Assembly (NCBI RefSeq): GCF_000420385.1
Contig: NZ_ATUV01000001.1
Span: 310,001-374,000, forward strand
Reading direction: 5' to 3'
Source of the DNA: Hippea alviniae EP5-r
Lineage (GTDB): Bacteria > Campylobacterota_A > Desulfurellia > Desulfurellales > Hippeaceae
DNA length: 64,000 nucleotides
A model generated the notes under the pieces. That model saw nothing but the letters and a program-made list of their open reading frames with translations. It ran no database searches and was not told where the DNA came from. This document shows positions 1 through 7,733 of this stretch, in pieces (the first letter of the stretch is position 1; each line of letters starts with the position of its first letter). The position numbers were made by a program, and so were the translations under genes.

Positions 1-613
1 CAGGCTCTACCTTTTTACCATCAGAGTCTACATCTCCATGGGCAGGTGCCATTTCTTCTATTTTGTCACCACCATTTAAATTTGCTTTTATTGTTATATT
101 TTTTGTTTCTCCTGCTGGGACTGTCTTGTCCTGAGGAACAACGATATTTTCTATGCTAGCTGCGGTATTTATTTTATGCGTCTCATCATTTGCCATCCAA
201 CCTTGGACTATAAACCCTTCAGGATTTACTAAATTACCTTTTGCGTCAAAAGAGAAATCTCCAGCTCTTGTGTATCTGTAAGTTTTTCCACCATCATCAC
301 TTACGATAAAGAATCCGTCTCCTTGAATTGCAAGGTCGGTTATTTTACTCGTTGACTGTAAACTTCCCTGAGAAAATATGTTGTTTATTGCTCCTACTGT
401 TACACCAAGTCCTATCTGAGCTGCGTTTTTTCCTCCTATGTCTCCTTCGGGTCCTGTAGCTGCTGCCATAGTTTGACTTAAAACATCAACAAATGTTATT
501 CTTCCTTTTTTGAATCCTATTGTGTTTACATTGGCTACATTGTTTCCTACGACATCCATTGCTTCCTGTTCTGCTTTTAATCCAGAAACTCCGCTCCATA
601 AGGACCTAAGCAT
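1..613 (-). CDS. flgE: flagellar hook protein FlgE paralog, partial (C-terminus off left edge)
   Basis: The frame is open from an ATG at 613 to the window edge, giving about 204 residues of N-terminal sequence. The start MLRSLWSGVSGL, the NNVANVNTIGFKK motif and the later TRAGDFSFDAKGNLVNPEG stretch are the signature of rod/hook-family proteins, which build the flagellar hook outside the cell after export by the flagellar type III apparatus. A strong Shine-Dalgarno (AGGAGGT) lies just upstream and overlaps the end of the larger flgE gene, so the two are cotranscribed. It resembles its neighbour clearly over the first 200 residues but differs in the loop after NNxANxNTIGFKK. Which of the two forms the main hook cannot be told from this fragment. 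Confidence 0.9.
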   Translation of the reverse strand, partial: MLRSLWSGVSGLKAEQEAMDVVGNNVANVNTIGFKKGRITFVDVLSQTMAAATGPEGDIGGKNAAQIGLGVTVGAINNIFSQGSLQSTSKITDLAIQGDGFFIVSDDGGKTYRYTRAGDFSFDAKGNLVNPEGFIVQGWMANDETHKINTAASIENIVVPQDKTVPAGETKNITIKANLNGGDKIEEMAPAHGDVDSDGKKVEP

Positions 614-628
614 AGTTACTACCTCCTA

Positions 629-2386
629 TTATCTTTTTAGTTGAATGGCTGTTTGAAGCATTTGGTCTGCTGTTGTTACACCCTTTGAGTTTGCTTCAAA
701 TCCCCTTTGGTATTCTATTAAATTCACGAATGCTTCTCCTAAATCCACATTGCTTTCTTCCAAATGGCGTGGTAAAATTTTTCCTCTTCCATCTTCTCCC
801 GCGACACCTATAAAAGAATTTGAAGAAATTACCTGAGCAGAATCTGCGTTTTGAGTTATTTTGAATAGTGTATTTCCTACCCTTTTTAATCCTTGAGGGT
901 TCATAAACTTTGATATTGCTACTATGGCTATAGGATAGGATTTTCCGTTTGAGTAATCTCCAATAAGTGTTCCATTGTTGTCTACATCTATTTTTTGTAG
1001 TATTCCAGAAGGCGAACCATCTTGAGTCTGAAAACTTGTGTCTGACGGCAGTGCGAATTGAGTGAGTCCTGTGAACTGGTTACCATCATATTCTCCGTTG
1101 TCTGTATTCCATAAATTTATCAAAAGTTGCTTTGGCTCTGCTCCATTATTTAAATTTATGTTAACTATTGGTGATTTAGTGTTTGGGTCAAGTCCACCAT
1201 TTTGATCAAAGTTTATTACTCCTGTATTGTTGGCTAAAGTACCACCGCCATCTGGCAATGTTATTTCATAAGACCACCGGTTTTGATTTATTCTTTTGAA
1301 AGTTATATCTATTTTATGTTTATCTCCTGTAGAATCGTAAAAGAAAGAGTGTACAACATGGGTTGCCACTTCCATAGGTTGTGTAGATGCTGTTTTGTTA
1401 GGATCCACTACTTGATTTAGATTTTCGAATATAGTAGTGAGTTTTTGATTTTCTTTGGGTGTAGAAAAGTTAGGGTCTTCGCTTGTTGGTCTTACCCTTA
1501 TGTTAATAGAAGTATTTTCGTTGTTTTTTATGACTATTTGTCCATTTTCTAAACTGACAGTGGCGTTTATATTTTCGGAATTTAGGTCGTTTTGCATGTC
1601 TGATATTAAATCTTCTACGGTTGTGAAACCTTCTGCTCCTTGGGATACTTGCCCATCACTGTCGTATTCGTATGTATGCCATGTGTTACCACCATCAAAA
1701 CTTATTTGAAAGTTGTCGCCATCTTTTACATCCAATAGTTTACCATCGTCATTAAAAATAGAGTTAAAATTTACTCTCGTTTCTGAATTGGTGTATGTGG
1801 TAAGAGGAGTGTATTCTTCTACACTATCAGAAGAGTTTAAGTTAGCCTTAAATCTTATATATGTTGATGCAACAGCAGGTACACTTTGATAATTTGATAT
1901 GTTTATCGCTTCTATGTTGCCTGTAGGCATACCTGTTGTTGGGTCTGTTGGTATGTAGTATCCTGTACCACTTTGAGATTGCTCTGCAAGCCATCCAACC
2001 ACTTTATATCCTTCTGGATTGACTAAGTTTCCATCTGCGTCAAACGAAAAATCACCGGCTCTTGTAAAGAGATATCCGCCTTTTGGGTCAAGTAGCGTGA
2101 AAAATCCTTTTCCTTCTATTGCCAAATCTGTGTTTTTTTCTCCTGTTATTATCGTTCCTTCGCTCATTATGGTATCTGTTGATGCAAGTTTTGAGCCAAG
2201 GCCTATCTGCATAGGGTCTTGACCTGCTAATCCTATCTGTTGTGTTTGATAAAGTAGAGATGCAAATGTTGGCCGTGTTTTCTTAAAACCTATAGTGTTG
2301 ATATTTGCTATGTTGTTTGCGATGCTATCAACTCCCTGTTGTTGGTCAAATAGGGCATTACTCGATGTATAAAGTGCCCTTATCAT
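629..2386 (-). CDS. flgE: flagellar hook protein FlgE (585 aa)
   Basis: This is a full-length hook protein. The N-terminus has the NNIANINTIGFKK motif (about residues 23-36), followed by the TRAGDFSFDADGNLVNPEG region near residue 110, a large variable middle domain, and a C-terminus with LGEAFVNLIEYQRGFEAN and TADQMLQT, the coiled-coil half of the hook D0 domain. At 585 residues it is longer than enteric FlgE (about 400), with the excess in the surface-exposed middle, as is usual in delta/epsilon-type flagella. It sits directly downstream of flgD (3-base gap), which caps the growing hook, and upstream of a second hook-like gene. Confidence 0.93.
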   Translation of the reverse strand: MIRALYTSSNALFDQQQGVDSIANNIANINTIGFKKTRPTFASLLYQTQQIGLAGQDPMQIGLGSKLASTDTIMSEGTIITGEKNTDLAIEGKGFFTLLDPKGGYLFTRAGDFSFDADGNLVNPEGYKVVGWLAEQSQSGTGYYIPTDPTTGMPTGNIEAINISNYQSVPAVASTYIRFKANLNSSDSVEEYTPLTTYTNSETRVNFNSIFNDDGKLLDVKDGDNFQISFDGGNTWHTYEYDSDGQVSQGAEGFTTVEDLISDMQNDLNSENINATVSLENGQIVIKNNENTSINIRVRPTSEDPNFSTPKENQKLTTIFENLNQVVDPNKTASTQPMEVATHVVHSFFYDSTGDKHKIDITFKRINQNRWSYEITLPDGGGTLANNTGVINFDQNGGLDPNTKSPIVNINLNNGAEPKQLLINLWNTDNGEYDGNQFTGLTQFALPSDTSFQTQDGSPSGILQKIDVDNNGTLIGDYSNGKSYPIAIVAISKFMNPQGLKRVGNTLFKITQNADSAQVISSNSFIGVAGEDGRGKILPRHLEESNVDLGEAFVNLIEYQRGFEANSKGVTTADQMLQTAIQLKR

Positions 2387-2389
2387 GGT

Positions 2390-3064
2390 TTAGCCTCCCT
2401 CTGACACACTTACTACATCTGATAGATTTACTGTTCTGCCGCTATCGGTTATGAGTATAGTTTTATCTCCTTCAAACCTTACCGATACCACTTTGCCCAC
2501 GCTTTTTGAAAGGGTTATTTGTGTTCCATCGTCATATTCTGCTGTAATCCTTACGCTGTATGTTCCATTTGGAACGCTATTTCCTTGATTATCTTTGCCA
2601 TTCCATGTGTATGTATGAGAACCGGGTTGAAGTTTTCCTAAATCTATATCGGCTATATCTTCGCCTTTTGAGTTTGAGATATGTATTACAACCTTTGCCT
2701 CTTTTGAGAGGTTAAATCCTATAGGGTCTATCTTACTATTTGATACATTTATATCGTTTTCTCCTGTTGATATGTATTTCCCTAAGTATGTTGCGGCATA
2801 CTGTCTTGGATTACTTTTGAATTTATCAACCATTGAATTTATCGACTTGCTCATATTCATCAGCTGCTCAAGCTGAGAAAACATTGTATTTTCCTGGATA
2901 AACTGGTCGTTGTTTAGTGGGTGTAGGGGATCTTGATATTTGAGTTGTGCCACCAGCAACTTTAGAAAATCGTCTTTACTTAGAGTTGCTTTTGGGTTGG
3001 CGACTTGGTCTGATTTCATAGATTCTGCTATGTTCATATCATTTGCTATTTGAGCTACATCCAT
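2390..3064 (-). CDS. flgD: flagellar hook assembly (cap) protein FlgD
   Basis: At 224 residues this matches the FlgD family. The N-terminal part carries the conserved DDFLKLLVAQLKYQDPLHP motif (about residues 30-50) and QFIQENTMFSQLEQL, the export and capping segment. The C-terminal half contains the FlgD Ig-like/Tudor domain with a PNGTYSVRI stretch. FlgD forms the scaffold at the hook tip on which FlgE polymerises and is lost when the filament starts. The order fliK-flgD-flgE in one direction with 3-13 base gaps indicates a single transcript. Confidence 0.95.
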   Translation of the reverse strand: MDVAQIANDMNIAESMKSDQVANPKATLSKDDFLKLLVAQLKYQDPLHPLNNDQFIQENTMFSQLEQLMNMSKSINSMVDKFKSNPRQYAATYLGKYISTGENDINVSNSKIDPIGFNLSKEAKVVIHISNSKGEDIADIDLGKLQPGSHTYTWNGKDNQGNSVPNGTYSVRITAEYDDGTQITLSKSVGKVVSVRFEGDKTILITDSGRTVNLSDVVSVSEGG

Positions 3065-3077
3065 TTTTTCCTCCTTT

Positions 3078-5045
3078 TTATACGATTATGTCTAAACCTT
3101 TCTCTGCTCTTCTCATGTTGATTTTTTGGTTTGTCTGCTCTTCTGTATTGAAATGACTTGAGAAACTGTAATTATTCGAATTTTCCTGTTGATTAAACCC
3201 TGAAAATCCACTATTTGCTCCAGAGTTATTGTTAAACTGATTCATAAAATTTTCGTTAAACGAGTTATGAACATCTATACTGTTTACCTTTATACCATTT
3301 GAGACAAGATATGTTTTTAATGTATCTATATGAGAAGAGACAGTTTTGAATGTATCTTTATCATGAACGGTTATTGTTGCCATTATACTTTTGTCTTTCT
3401 CAAGACTAACCTTTATCTTTAGTTCTCCCAATTGCGGTGGATTTAGGTTTATTGTAATGCTTTTTGTAAACGGCGGTTTTTGTTGAATTAGTTTATCTAT
3501 CTGTTCTATGACTTTATCCATAGGGTAGGGTGCTTGCTCAACTTTGGCTTGGCTTTGATTGTTTTGCTCTGTGTGCATTTGTGGTGTTTGGTGTATGATT
3601 TGTTTTGGCTCTGCTTGCTGGCTTCTATTTGGTGTCTCTGTATGCTGTTCTTCTTTATTGTCTTTATTTTCTTTTCTATGTTCTGTCCCTTTTTGCTGTA
3701 TAATTTTAAAATCCCTGTTCTTTGTTTTCTCGTTTAAAGTCTGTTTTGTTTCTGTTTCTTTTGTTGTTATCTCATTTTCTTTCTTTTGGGCTTCTGAGAT
3801 GGTTGTCTTTGATTTTTGTTTCTTTTGTTTAATATTTTCCGTTGTTGTTGGGTTTATCTGTGTTTTTGTTTTTGGATTGTTTGTATTTTTATTCTCTTCT
3901 ATTTTTTTCTGTTTTTTTACATCGTTTACTTCAATTGTTGAGCTTGTCTTAAGTTTATCACCAAAAGCTTGCTGTTTGGTTTGAGTTGTCTTTTGTATTG
4001 TGGCTTTAGTCTCTTCTTTTGAACTGTTTTGGATATCTTGAGCTTTAACTTTTTCTATTTTCTTTATGTGTTTCTCTTTAATATTTTTGTTTTCTTCTGA
4101 GTTTACCTCTATTTTTTCTGTATTGAGTTTTGTGTTTTTGTTTTTGTCTGTTATTTTAAATATTTTTTCTTTTTTTGATTTGACCGATACATTTACATTT
4201 TTAGGTTTTTCTTTGATTTCTTCTGTTTTAATTTCTTTTACATTGGATTTTTCACTAAAAGCTTGCTGTTTGGTTTGAGTTGTCTTTTGTATTGTGGCTT
4301 TAGTCTTTTCTTTTGCACTGTTTTGAATATCTTGGATTTTAACTTTTTCTATCTTCTTTGTGTGTTCTTCTTCAATATTTTTGTTTTCTTTTGTGTATGT
4401 TTTTTTGGTTTGGCTCTTTTGTTTGTCTATTTTTCTTTTTTCTTCTTTTTCTGTTTTTATATTTATCTCTGTTTTTTGGGTTTTATCGTCCTTTTTCTGT
4501 TCTATGTTTGCAAATGAGATTTTTTTAACCTTTTTGTCTGTTTTTTCTTCTGTTGCATCTGGTTTCACACCTGCGGATTGTTTCTTGTCTGTTTCTTTAG
4601 ATTCTGTCTCTTTTTTTCTATGGGTGTATTCTTTTATGTTTATTTTGACTTGACTGAGTTTTTTATCTTCATCTGCTTTTTCTTTAATTGTTAGGTTTGC
4701 TATTTTGATTGAATGTTTTTCTTCTTGATTATTTTTTTCTTTCTCTTTTGTCGTCTCTATTTTTTGTTCTGTGTGTATGTTAAAGACAGATATTGAAGCA
4801 GGATTTTTGTTTTTTGTCTTTTTTTGTTTTTTTTCTTCACTCAGTTCTGTTTTTTTGTTTGGTTCTTTTGTTTTATTAGATTGGCTATTTTCTGGTTTTT
4901 TCTTCTCTTTTACTTCTTTTGGCGCTTTTGTGTTTTTGATACTGCTTAATATCTCTTCAAACTTTGGTTTTTCTTTTGTACTCTCTTTTTTGCTTGATGA
5001 AACATCTTTTGGTGATATACTCTTTATTAAAGCTACTTTTATCAT
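3078..5045 (-). CDS. fliK: flagellar hook-length control protein FliK
   Basis: The protein is 655 residues from the chosen ATG at 5045; a GTG at 5060 would swallow the GAGGTGA ribosome site, so the ATG is preferred. The first 480 residues are extremely Lys/Glu/Thr/Gln-rich and low-complexity, as expected for the molecular-ruler part of FliK. The C-terminal 130 residues hold the Flg_hook domain (SITINLNPPQLGELKIKV), which binds FlhB and switches export specificity. An internal duplication with a 294-base period (about 3962-4098 and 4256-4396) repeats a roughly 47-residue block ending in TQTKQQAF. FliK is named from the C-terminal domain and its place ahead of flgD and flgE. Confidence 0.9.
   Translation of the reverse strand: MIKVALIKSISPKDVSSSKKESTKEKPKFEEILSSIKNTKAPKEVKEKKKPENSQSNKTKEPNKKTELSEEKKQKKTKNKNPASISVFNIHTEQKIETTKEKEKNNQEEKHSIKIANLTIKEKADEDKKLSQVKINIKEYTHRKKETESKETDKKQSAGVKPDATEEKTDKKVKKISFANIEQKKDDKTQKTEINIKTEKEEKRKIDKQKSQTKKTYTKENKNIEEEHTKKIEKVKIQDIQNSAKEKTKATIQKTTQTKQQAFSEKSNVKEIKTEEIKEKPKNVNVSVKSKKEKIFKITDKNKNTKLNTEKIEVNSEENKNIKEKHIKKIEKVKAQDIQNSSKEETKATIQKTTQTKQQAFGDKLKTSSTIEVNDVKKQKKIEENKNTNNPKTKTQINPTTTENIKQKKQKSKTTISEAQKKENEITTKETETKQTLNEKTKNRDFKIIQQKGTEHRKENKDNKEEQHTETPNRSQQAEPKQIIHQTPQMHTEQNNQSQAKVEQAPYPMDKVIEQIDKLIQQKPPFTKSITINLNPPQLGELKIKVSLEKDKSIMATITVHDKDTFKTVSSHIDTLKTYLVSNGIKVNSIDVHNSFNENFMNQFNNNSGANSGFSGFNQQENSNNYSFSSHFNTEEQTNQKINMRRAEKGLDIIV
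3962..4396 (-). repeat. direct repeat inside fliK, 294-base period
   Basis: Two copies of an approximately 138-base segment lie at about 3962-4098 and 4256-4396, exactly 294 bases (98 codons) apart. The first 49 bases (3963-4011 and 4257-4305) are identical and the rest carry a few substitutions and short changes that keep the frame. Both copies encode IEKVK, DIQNS and KATIQKTTQTKQQAF. Confidence 0.9.
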
Positions 5046-5080
5046 TAATTCACCTCGCACTTTTGTGCTGAGAATTAGTT

Positions 5081-5096
5081 AGCAAAAAATGTTCCC
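5081..5096 (-). promoter_or_regulatory. σ54-type (-24/-12) promoter of the fliK-flgD-flgE operon
   Basis: On the minus strand the sequence reads GGGAAC-N5-TTGCT, with the GG and GC doublets exactly 10 bases apart as in the σ54 consensus TGGCAC-N5-TTGCA. It lies 36 bases before the fliK ATG, giving a leader of about 25 bases containing the Shine-Dalgarno. Hook genes are σ54-dependent in many delta- and epsilon-type flagellar systems, so the context agrees. No σ54 activator site was identified. Confidence 0.65.
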
Positions 5097-5112
5097 AAAG
5101 GAGGGTTGAAGA

Positions 5113-6645
5113 ATGAAACTTTCAGTTGCAGAGCAGATGAGACAGATGGATAGAAAGGCTATAGAAACAGGTATTCCAGACATTGTCCTTATGGAAAATG
5201 CATCTATTAAATCATTTTACAAGATTCTTGAGTATTACGGTGAAGTTAATGGTGCTTTGGCTGTTGCCTTTGTTGGTGCTGGTAATAATGGTGGTGATGC
5301 ACTTGCCATCTCAAGACACCTTTACAACAACGGTGCAAGTGTGTTTGTTTATATGCTTGTGGAAGAAGATAAGCTCAATCCTTCACCTAAGACTAATTTT
5401 GAAATAATCAAGAATATGGGCATTGAGTATAAGCTTGTTGAAAATGAAGATGATTTTAACGAAGAGCTGGTAAGAGAAGCAGATATAATCATAGATGGTA
5501 TATTTGGAACAGGCCTTTCAAGAGAAGTTGGTGGAAAATTTAAAAAGGCCATTGAACTTATAAACTCTTCACCTGCCTTTGTTGTGGCTGTTGATATTCC
5601 ATCAGGTATAAGGGCAGATACTGGCGAGATTATGGGTGTTGCTGTTGAAGCTGACTTAACACCAACATTCGCTTTGGCGAAACCTGGCCATTTCTTATAT
5701 CCAGGAAGAGAGTATGCAGGCAATGTTGAAGTTGTTGACATATCAACACCGAGATATGTGGTAGATGATTTTGAACCTGATTTTATTGCTATTGATGAGC
5801 AGGAGATTATTTTAACCTACAGAGATGCAACGGCCCATAAGGGTAACTTTGGACATCTTGCAATAGTGGGTGGTTCTAAAGGAAAATCTGGTGCTGTTAT
5901 AATGGCTTCAAAGGCCGCCCTTAAGATGGGTGTTGGACTTGCAAGTGCCGTTATCCCAGAAAGTATAAATACAGCTTTTGAGTCCAGCATACTTGAAGCT
6001 ATGAGTTATCCGATAAAGGATGTTGATGGGTTTTTCTCTGATGAGTACATAGATAAGGTGCTTGAGTTTGTTGCTGATAAGACAGCTATATGTTTCGGTA
6101 TGGGTCTTGGTATAACAGAAAGCACGAAGGCTTTAACAAGGGCGATTCTTCAGATAAACAAACCACTAATTATAGATGCCGATGGTTTAAATTGTTTAAG
6201 CTTTTTTGTTGATGAGTTGAAGAACAGAAAAGCACCGACTGTCCTAACGCCGCACCCGAAGGAGTTTTCACGACTTACGGGCAAACCTACAAAGGATGTT
6301 TTAGCCGACAGGTTGAATATAGTTAAAGATTTTGCCAAAGAGTATGGTGTTATACTTGTTTTAAAAATGGCAGACACACTTATTGCAACACCTGATGGAA
6401 AGATTTACATAAATACGACAGGCAATCAGGGTCTTGCAACGGGTGGCAGTGGAGATGTGCTGAGTGGCATGATAGGTGCATTTTTAGCCGAAGGATACGA
6501 TACGCTTCAGGCGGCAATAAATGGTGTTTATCTGCATGGACTTGCAGCCGATTTGGCTGTTGAAGCTGGTATAACCTATGAGAGTTTAACGCCAACAGAT
6601 ATTATAGGTTTTATAAATGAGGCTATAAACTTTCTAAGGAGTTAG
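5113..6645 (+). CDS. nnr: bifunctional NAD(P)H-hydrate epimerase / ADP-dependent dehydratase
   Basis: This 510-residue fusion repairs hydrated NADH and NADPH. The N-terminal YjeF_N domain (about 1-215) has VGAGNNGGDALAISRHL and the VVAVDIPSGIRADTGE epimerase motif. The C-terminal dehydratase domain (about 230-505) has VGGSKGKSGA, TPHPKEFSRLTG, and the nucleotide-binding TGGSGDVLSGMIGAFLAEG. Length and domain order match the E. coli Nnr type. The ATG follows an AAAGGAGGG ribosome site. It is divergent from fliK and the tRNA-Lys promoter begins just after its stop. Confidence 0.95.
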   Translation: MKLSVAEQMRQMDRKAIETGIPDIVLMENASIKSFYKILEYYGEVNGALAVAFVGAGNNGGDALAISRHLYNNGASVFVYMLVEEDKLNPSPKTNFEIIKNMGIEYKLVENEDDFNEELVREADIIIDGIFGTGLSREVGGKFKKAIELINSSPAFVVAVDIPSGIRADTGEIMGVAVEADLTPTFALAKPGHFLYPGREYAGNVEVVDISTPRYVVDDFEPDFIAIDEQEIILTYRDATAHKGNFGHLAIVGGSKGKSGAVIMASKAALKMGVGLASAVIPESINTAFESSILEAMSYPIKDVDGFFSDEYIDKVLEFVADKTAICFGMGLGITESTKALTRAILQINKPLIIDADGLNCLSFFVDELKNRKAPTVLTPHPKEFSRLTGKPTKDVLADRLNIVKDFAKEYGVILVLKMADTLIATPDGKIYINTTGNQGLATGGSGDVLSGMIGAFLAEGYDTLQAAINGVYLHGLAADLAVEAGITYESLTPTDIIGFINEAINFLRS

Positions 6646-6661
6646 GGTTAGACAAAAACTC

Positions 6662-6690
6662 TTGACTAATTAATTTAATGTTAGTATATT
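6662..6690 (+). promoter_or_regulatory. σ70-type promoter of tRNA-Lys
   Basis: TTGACT at 6662-6667 and TATATT at 6685-6690 are separated by 17 bases. The predicted start near 6697 lies 7 bases before the mature tRNA 5' end. Confidence 0.8.
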
Positions 6691-6703
6691 CGTTGTGGCA
6701 GGT

Positions 6704-6779
6704 GGGCCGCTAGCTCAGCTGGTAGAGCAACGGACTCTTAATCCGTCGGTCGCAGGTTCGATCCCTGCGCGGCTCACCA
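6704..6779 (+). tRNA. tRNA-Lys (anticodon CTT)
   Basis: A complete cloverleaf of 76 bases: acceptor GGGCCGC pairs with GCGGCTC (one G-U), D arm GCTC..GAGC, anticodon stem ACGGA/TCCGT with loop CTCTTAA giving anticodon CTT, T arm GCAGG-TTCGATC-CCTGC, and an encoded CCA end. The CTT anticodon reads AAG lysine codons. It has its own promoter and terminator. Confidence 0.97.
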
Positions 6780-6796
6780 TTAAAAAGCTCGTAAGG

Positions 6797-6839
6797 AAGC
6801 CGCTTAGGGTAAATGCCTTAAGTGGCTTTTTGTTTTTTT
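6797..6839 (+). terminator. Rho-independent terminator of tRNA-Lys
   Basis: A stem AAGCCGCTTAGG / CCTTAAGTGGCTT with one bulge and one G-U pair is followed by TTTTTGTTTTTTT. It lies 17 bases after the CCA end of the tRNA. Confidence 0.85.
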
Positions 6840-7154
6840 CAAAGACTAATGAACTATATAGATACTTTAAAATAGTGAATGGTTGTTTGGTTTCTTGTAA
6901 ATTGCTTTACTTAAAACAGCAATTATACTTAAAGTGGTGGTTTGTCGTGGTTGTTTTTTTCTATTTTTTAATGGTGAATGTTGAAAGAATTACAAGCATG
7001 ATACGCTATTATCTTTAATTAATTATGTTTCACTGCTCTAAGATGTATTTGAGTATTTTATACCTTTGGAGTTGTCCATCTTTAATTTAAAGAAGCTCTC
7101 ACGGTTCACAACTGTATTGTATTAAAAAGGGAAAGTCAAAAGGTTCCTTCTTAT
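6840..7154. other. non-coding stretch with no recognised feature
   Basis: Between the tRNA-Lys terminator and the small gene at 7155 I see no convincing start with ribosome site, no RNA fold of note and no repeat on either strand. It is very AT-rich and probably carries only the 3' untranslated end of the minus-strand gene at 7155. Confidence 0.5.
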
Positions 7155-7586
7155 TTATATAAGCAAAAGTTCTATGATACTGTCAGGAAGTTCAAAAAGA
7201 CACACAATTTCTCCTTCTTGTTTTTTATGGAATTGAACAGATTTTAAAGCAGGTATTTTTGTATAATTATAATTGTCATCATCTAAATTTGGCCTGTACA
7301 GTATGTTTTTATTGCTAATTTCTCTTATCTTTTCTTTGTAATAAGTTTCATTATGTGAAGTAGTATTATGTGAGCCCAATATTCTTTTTATATCACAAAG
7401 CATAACTGCAAATAGTTTTCTATTGCTTTCCCTTTTAAGTGTTTCTTGAGTAATGAATAAAAATATGAAATAAATTTTACTTTGGAAAGCATCGAAAAAA
7501 GAACTGATGAAGGGTTGTCGCGGTTTTATAAATTCCATCTCTTTCTCTTTATAATTTCCAAGTGGGAAAATGTTATTTTTCATCAT
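7155..7586 (-). CDS. hypothetical protein (143 aa), unknown family
   Basis: I do not recognise this protein. It starts with MMKNNIFPLGNYKEKEMEF after an excellent AGGAGG site, and has a hydrophobic patch at about residues 35-48 (IYFIFLFI) that could be a buried strand-helix rather than a clear membrane span. The rest is charged with no Cys pairs. A promoter-like TTGACT (7631-7636) and TAATGT (7608-7613), 17 bases apart, precedes it. It stands alone between two intergenic regions and is rich in AT codons, which suggests an accessory gene. Being real is supported by the ribosome site and promoter only. Confidence 0.6.
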   Translation of the reverse strand: MMKNNIFPLGNYKEKEMEFIKPRQPFISSFFDAFQSKIYFIFLFITQETLKRESNRKLFAVMLCDIKRILGSHNTTSHNETYYKEKIREISNKNILYRPNLDDDNYNYTKIPALKSVQFHKKQEGEIVCLFELPDSIIELLLI

Positions 7587-7607
7587 GTTTTCCTCCTTTT
7601 TTACTTA

Positions 7608-7636
7608 ACATTACTTTTCATTTTTTAAAAAGTCAA
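7608..7636 (-). promoter_or_regulatory. putative σ70 promoter of the 143-aa hypothetical gene
   Basis: Minus-strand TTGACT (7631-7636) and TAATGT (7608-7613) are 17 bases apart, about 22 bases before the ATG codons and just upstream of the AGGAGG site. The -10 box is imperfect. Confidence 0.45.
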
Positions 7637-7690
7637 AAGTCAAATTCTTTAGAATGTCTCCTTTTTGAGATAAAACGGTTAATTTTTAGA

Positions 7691-7720
7691 TTTAGGATAT
7701 AATTATTTAGGATATAATTA
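7691..7720. repeat. perfect 15-base tandem repeat, two copies
   Basis: TTTAGGATATAATTA occurs twice head to tail (7691-7705 and 7706-7720), immediately after the 3' end of the AsmA-like gene. No function is evident. Confidence 0.9.
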
Positions 7721-7733
7721 TCTTTGCCTATTT

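Noticed and set aside
3559-4653. Plus-strand Cys/Phe-rich frames opposite fliK
   Set aside because: They are the reverse complement of Lys/Glu/Thr-rich codons and carry no family signal.
6695-7018. Open frame of 107 codons across tRNA-Lys
   Set aside because: It is read through the tRNA and its terminator, with no ribosome site or family resemblance.
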